The notes under the pieces are model-generated. The model had not been told where the DNA came from, searched no databases, and saw only the letters and a program-made list of their open reading frames with translations. The position numbers and the translations under genes are program-made. This document shows positions 61,779 through 64,000 of a stretch of 64,000 nt of DNA, in pieces; position 1 is the stretch's first letter; every line of letters starts with the position of its first letter. The DNA comes from Bradyrhizobium oligotrophicum S58 (GTDB lineage Bacteria; Pseudomonadota; Alphaproteobacteria; Rhizobiales; Xanthobacteraceae). The stretch is from NCBI RefSeq assembly GCF_000344805.1, contig NC_020453.1:6109001-6173000 (forward strand). Reading direction: 5' to 3'.

Positions 61779-62501
61779 TTGAACGTCATACTCTCATCTA
61801 CTTCAACGGACACGGCAGATCGCTCCCCGCTGCAGCGGCGCATCGGCGTCGTGGTCATCGGGCAAAGCCCCCGCCCCACGATGGAAGCCGAGGTTGCAGC
61901 CGTGCTGTCCCCTGGCATCACGATCGAGCTGCGCGGCGCGCTCGACGGCATGAGCCGCGACGAGATCGACCTGATACCGCCGGTCGACGGCGCCGACGCG
62001 CTGTTCACCTTGCTGCCAAATGGCGACAACGTCCGTATCAGCAAGAAGGCGGTCGAGGGTCGCGCCAATGCGCAACTGGCGAAGTTTCGGCATGAGGGCA
62101 TCGACGTCGTCATGCTCGCCTGTACCGGCAAGTTTCCCAACCTCACCCCAGAGGGACTGGTGATCCTGCCCTCGGCGGTGCTGCACAAGATGGTCGAAGC
62201 CGTGCTGCCGAAGGGACGGCTCGGCGTGTTCTCCCCGCTGGCCGAGCAGACCGCGCTGATCGCCGGCAAATGGCAGCGCGAGGGTGTCGAAGTGGTCGGC
62301 GTCACGCTGCAGCCGGGCTCGGATGATGCTGTTGTCGATGCGGCGGCGCGCGAGATGTCGGCGAAGACCCCGGATCTCGTGGTGCTCGACTGCATGAGCT
62401 ACACCAGCGCCAACAAGGCTCGCGTCCGTCGCCATTATGCCGGCCCCGTGATCCTGTCGATCGCCGCGGCTGCCCGCGTCGTCGAGGAGCTGGTGTCGTG
62501 A
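61779..62501 (+). CDS. AroM family protein
   Basis: This 240-residue protein matches the AroM family, a group of unknown enzymatic role in the Asp/Glu racemase-like fold. Conserved parts are IGVVVIGQSPRPTME near the N-terminus, LMLACTGKFPN-like VVMLACTGKFPNL, and VVLDCMSYTSANKARVR near the end. The start is taken as TTG at 61779, eight bases after GAGGA (61766-61770); no better ATG precedes the conserved region, though the true start could differ by some codons. It overlaps the DUF917 gene (GTGA). A racemase or similar acting on the hydantoin-type product is possible. Confidence 0.82.
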   Translation: MNVILSSTSTDTADRSPLQRRIGVVVIGQSPRPTMEAEVAAVLSPGITIELRGALDGMSRDEIDLIPPVDGADALFTLLPNGDNVRISKKAVEGRANAQLAKFRHEGIDVVMLACTGKFPNLTPEGLVILPSAVLHKMVEAVLPKGRLGVFSPLAEQTALIAGKWQREGVEVVGVTLQPGSDDAVVDAAAREMSAKTPDLVVLDCMSYTSANKARVRRHYAGPVILSIAAAARVVEELVS

Positions 62502-63598
62502 GCGCGGGCGAGATGAAGACGATCAGCCTCGACGACATCGAGGCACTCGCGGTCGGAGCCTGGATCCTCGGCACCGGCGGCGGCGGCAGCCCCTATCTCG
62601 GCCTGCTCAATCTGCGCCGGCTCTACACGGAAGGCCATCGCGTGCAGCTGATGTCGCCGCTCGATCTCGCCGACGACGACTGGGTTGCTGTCGTCTCCAA
62701 CATGGGCGCGCCCTTGGTCGGCCAGGAGCGGCTTGCCGACAGCCGCAGCATCGCGCGCGCCGTGCGCATGCAGGAGGAGGTCAACGGCATCAAATTCCGC
62801 GCCGTCATGTCGGTCGAGATCGGCGGCGGCAACGGCATGCAGGCGCTGATGGCGGCCGCCCATCTCGGCATCCCCGTCGTCGACGCCGACTGCATGGGCC
62901 GCGCCTTTCCCGAAGCGCAGATGACGTCGGTGGCGATCGGGGACCTCAAGCCCTATCCGTGCACGCTGTATGATCCGCGCGGCATCGAGGCGGTCGTCAC
63001 GAAGGTGCCGAGCTGGAAGTGGATGGAGCGCGCCAGCCGCAAGATCTGCGTCGAGATGGGCTCGATCGCCTCGACCAGCAAGGCGCCGCGCACGGGGCGC
63101 GAGGTCAAGGACTGGGGCATTCATTTCACCACCACCAAGGCGATCGCGATCGGCCGCGCCGTCGACGCGGCGAATAGAAGTCACCAGGACCCGATCGCCG
63201 CGATCCTGACATGCGAGGGCGGCCAGCGCCTGTTCAGCGGCAAGATCGTCGACGTCGAGCGCCGCACCACCGAAGGCTTTCTGCGCGGCAGCGCCGTCAT
63301 CGAGGGCAGCGACGATGATCGCGGCACCCGCCTCAAGCTGTCGTTCCAGAACGAGTGGATCGTGGCCTGGCGCGATGGCGAGGCGATCGCGATGTCGCCG
63401 GATTTGATCTGCGTGCTCGACAGCGTCAACGGCCATGGCATCGGCACCGAGACCGTGCGCTACGGCCAGCGCGTGACGGTGATCGCACTGCCGGCACCCG
63501 CCGTTTTGACCAGCCCGCGCGGACTCGACTTCGTCGGCCCCCGTGCCTTCGGTTACGACCTCGATTTCCGGTCGCTGTTTGCGACCTCTGGAGCATAA
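62498..63598 (+). CDS. DUF917 (S-methyl-thiohydantoin desulfurase-like) family protein
   Basis: This 366-residue protein belongs to DUF917 (PF06032), now linked by name to S-methyl thiohydantoin desulfurase. Typical parts are LGTGGGGSPYLG near the N-terminus, EIGGGNGMQALMAAAHLGIPVVDADCMGRAFPE and FQNEWIVAWRDGE. The GTG start at 62498 overlaps the AroM stop. The next gene, a hydantoinase, often accompanies DUF917. It may work on a hydantoin or thiohydantoin; this is inference. Confidence 0.85.
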   Translation: MSAGEMKTISLDDIEALAVGAWILGTGGGGSPYLGLLNLRRLYTEGHRVQLMSPLDLADDDWVAVVSNMGAPLVGQERLADSRSIARAVRMQEEVNGIKFRAVMSVEIGGGNGMQALMAAAHLGIPVVDADCMGRAFPEAQMTSVAIGDLKPYPCTLYDPRGIEAVVTKVPSWKWMERASRKICVEMGSIASTSKAPRTGREVKDWGIHFTTTKAIAIGRAVDAANRSHQDPIAAILTCEGGQRLFSGKIVDVERRTTEGFLRGSAVIEGSDDDRGTRLKLSFQNEWIVAWRDGEAIAMSPDLICVLDSVNGHGIGTETVRYGQRVTVIALPAPAVLTSPRGLDFVGPRAFGYDLDFRSLFATSGA

Positions 63599-63601
63599 TG
63601 A

Positions 63602-64000
63602 ATGAAGCGGATTGGTATTGACGTCGGTGGCACCAACACCGACGCCGTCCTGATTGCCGACGACAAGGTCGTCCACTCCGTCAAGAGCGCGACCACCGCC
63701 GACGTCACCTCCGGCATCCTTGCCGCGCTGAAGGCGCTGCGGAGCAATCCTGCAGCGGCCGTGCCGGTCGATGCGGTCGTGATCGGCACTACGCATTTCA
63801 TCAATGCGGTGGTGCAGCGGCGGCACCTGCAGAAGATCGGCGCCGTCAGAATCGGCATGCCGGCCTCCGCCTCGCTGCCGCCGTTCTGCGATTGGCCCGC
63901 TGATCTCGCCGACATCGTCAGCGGCGAGACCTTCATGCTGGAAGGCGGCCACGACTATGATGGCCGGCCGTTCATGCCGCTCGACATCGCCGGGCTGAAG
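63602..64000 (+). CDS. hydantoinase/oxoprolinase family protein, N-terminal part
   Basis: Only the first 133 codons are inside the window; the frame is open at the end. The start KRIGIDVGGTNTDAVLI is the ATP-binding N-terminal motif of hydantoinase A/oxoprolinase proteins, followed by VIGTTHFINAVVQRR. It lies 3 nt after the DUF917 stop. It would open the ring of a hydantoin or similar compound using ATP. The full length and any HyuB partner lie beyond the window. Confidence 0.88.
   Translation, partial: MKRIGIDVGGTNTDAVLIADDKVVHSVKSATTADVTSGILAALKALRSNPAAAVPVDAVVIGTTHFINAVVQRRHLQKIGAVRIGMPASASLPPFCDWPADLADIVSGETFMLEGGHDYDGRPFMPLDIAGLK

Noticed and set aside
60500..62395. 631-codon minus-strand open frame opposite the ABC ATPase and AroM genes
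   Set aside because: Antisense to strongly conserved coding sequence and without recognisable motifs.

Overview
The window is high-GC DNA from an alphaproteobacterium, most likely Bradyrhizobium or a close relative. The evidence is the gene set and gene order (fabI / phosphoglycerate-mutase-like / aroC, tlyA, a ClpS2-type adaptor, an extensin-like protein, RT0821-type lipoprotein) and the many dispersed hairpin repeats between genes, such as 'gcattgcgagcgcagcgaagcaatcc', 'gtcattccggg' and 'gagcatgatc' types. No phage, transposase, CRISPR array, rRNA or tRNA was found.

Layout. Positions 1-31.4 kb are mostly core and house-keeping genes: end of a CDS (possibly dxs), a nucleoside deoxyribosyltransferase-like gene, two RNA methyltransferases, RlpA, a DUF1194 protein, clpS, a guanylate/adenylate cyclase, the fabI-pgm-aroC run, an ECF sigma / 35-residue small ORF / anti-sigma operon, a J-domain protein, a surface lipoprotein, pdxH, an SDR, corA, an L,D-transpeptidase, an extensin-like protein, an acyl-CoA ligase, an MFS transporter, DUF1499, an MBL hydrolase, gcdH, a RibB protein with a degenerate second domain, an aminotransferase, a Tat-exported amidohydrolase, and small secreted proteins. 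Positions 31.4-33.2 kb hold a secreted hypothetical protein and an aldose-epimerase-like protein.

From 33.3 kb the window becomes metabolic-accessory. Block A (33.3-42.5 kb) is one long minus-strand operon, pxpA - biotin carrier - biotin carboxylase - pxpB - pxpC - periplasmic binding protein - ABC ATPase - ABC permease, with a divergent LysR regulator. It looks like a 5-oxoproline or related lactam/cyclic-amide uptake and ring-opening system that brings its own biotin carboxylase parts.

Block B (42.7-56.9 kb) is the most striking. It contains an enamidase-like amidohydrolase, a minus-strand operon of 6-hydroxynicotinate-reductase-like protein, UPF0280 (ApbE-like), DUF1185, a branched-chain-type ABC transporter and a MarR regulator, and on the plus strand NicA and the NicB-cytochrome c fusion. 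Together they spell nicotinate -> 6-hydroxynicotinate -> 6-oxo-1,4,5,6-tetrahydronicotinate -> 2-formylglutarate, a reductive route known from Eubacterium barkeri and reported biochemically in Azorhizobium, here driven by an aerobic-type cytochrome-linked hydroxylase. A shared palindrome TTCGT-N2-ACGAA lies about 65-80 nt upstream of all three transcription units, one copy being degenerate. The ApbE-like UPF0280 gene is translationally coupled to the reductase gene and may be its flavin transferase.

Block C (57.0-64.0 kb, running off the end) is a plus-strand operon of an IclR regulator, a spermidine/putrescine-type ABC transporter, an AroM-family protein, a DUF917 protein and the start of a hydantoinase/oxoprolinase. 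It probably serves uptake and breakdown of an unidentified cyclic amide such as a hydantoin. Starts were adjusted from the longest open frame where a ribosome binding site, a 4-bp ATGA overlap or family length argued for it.
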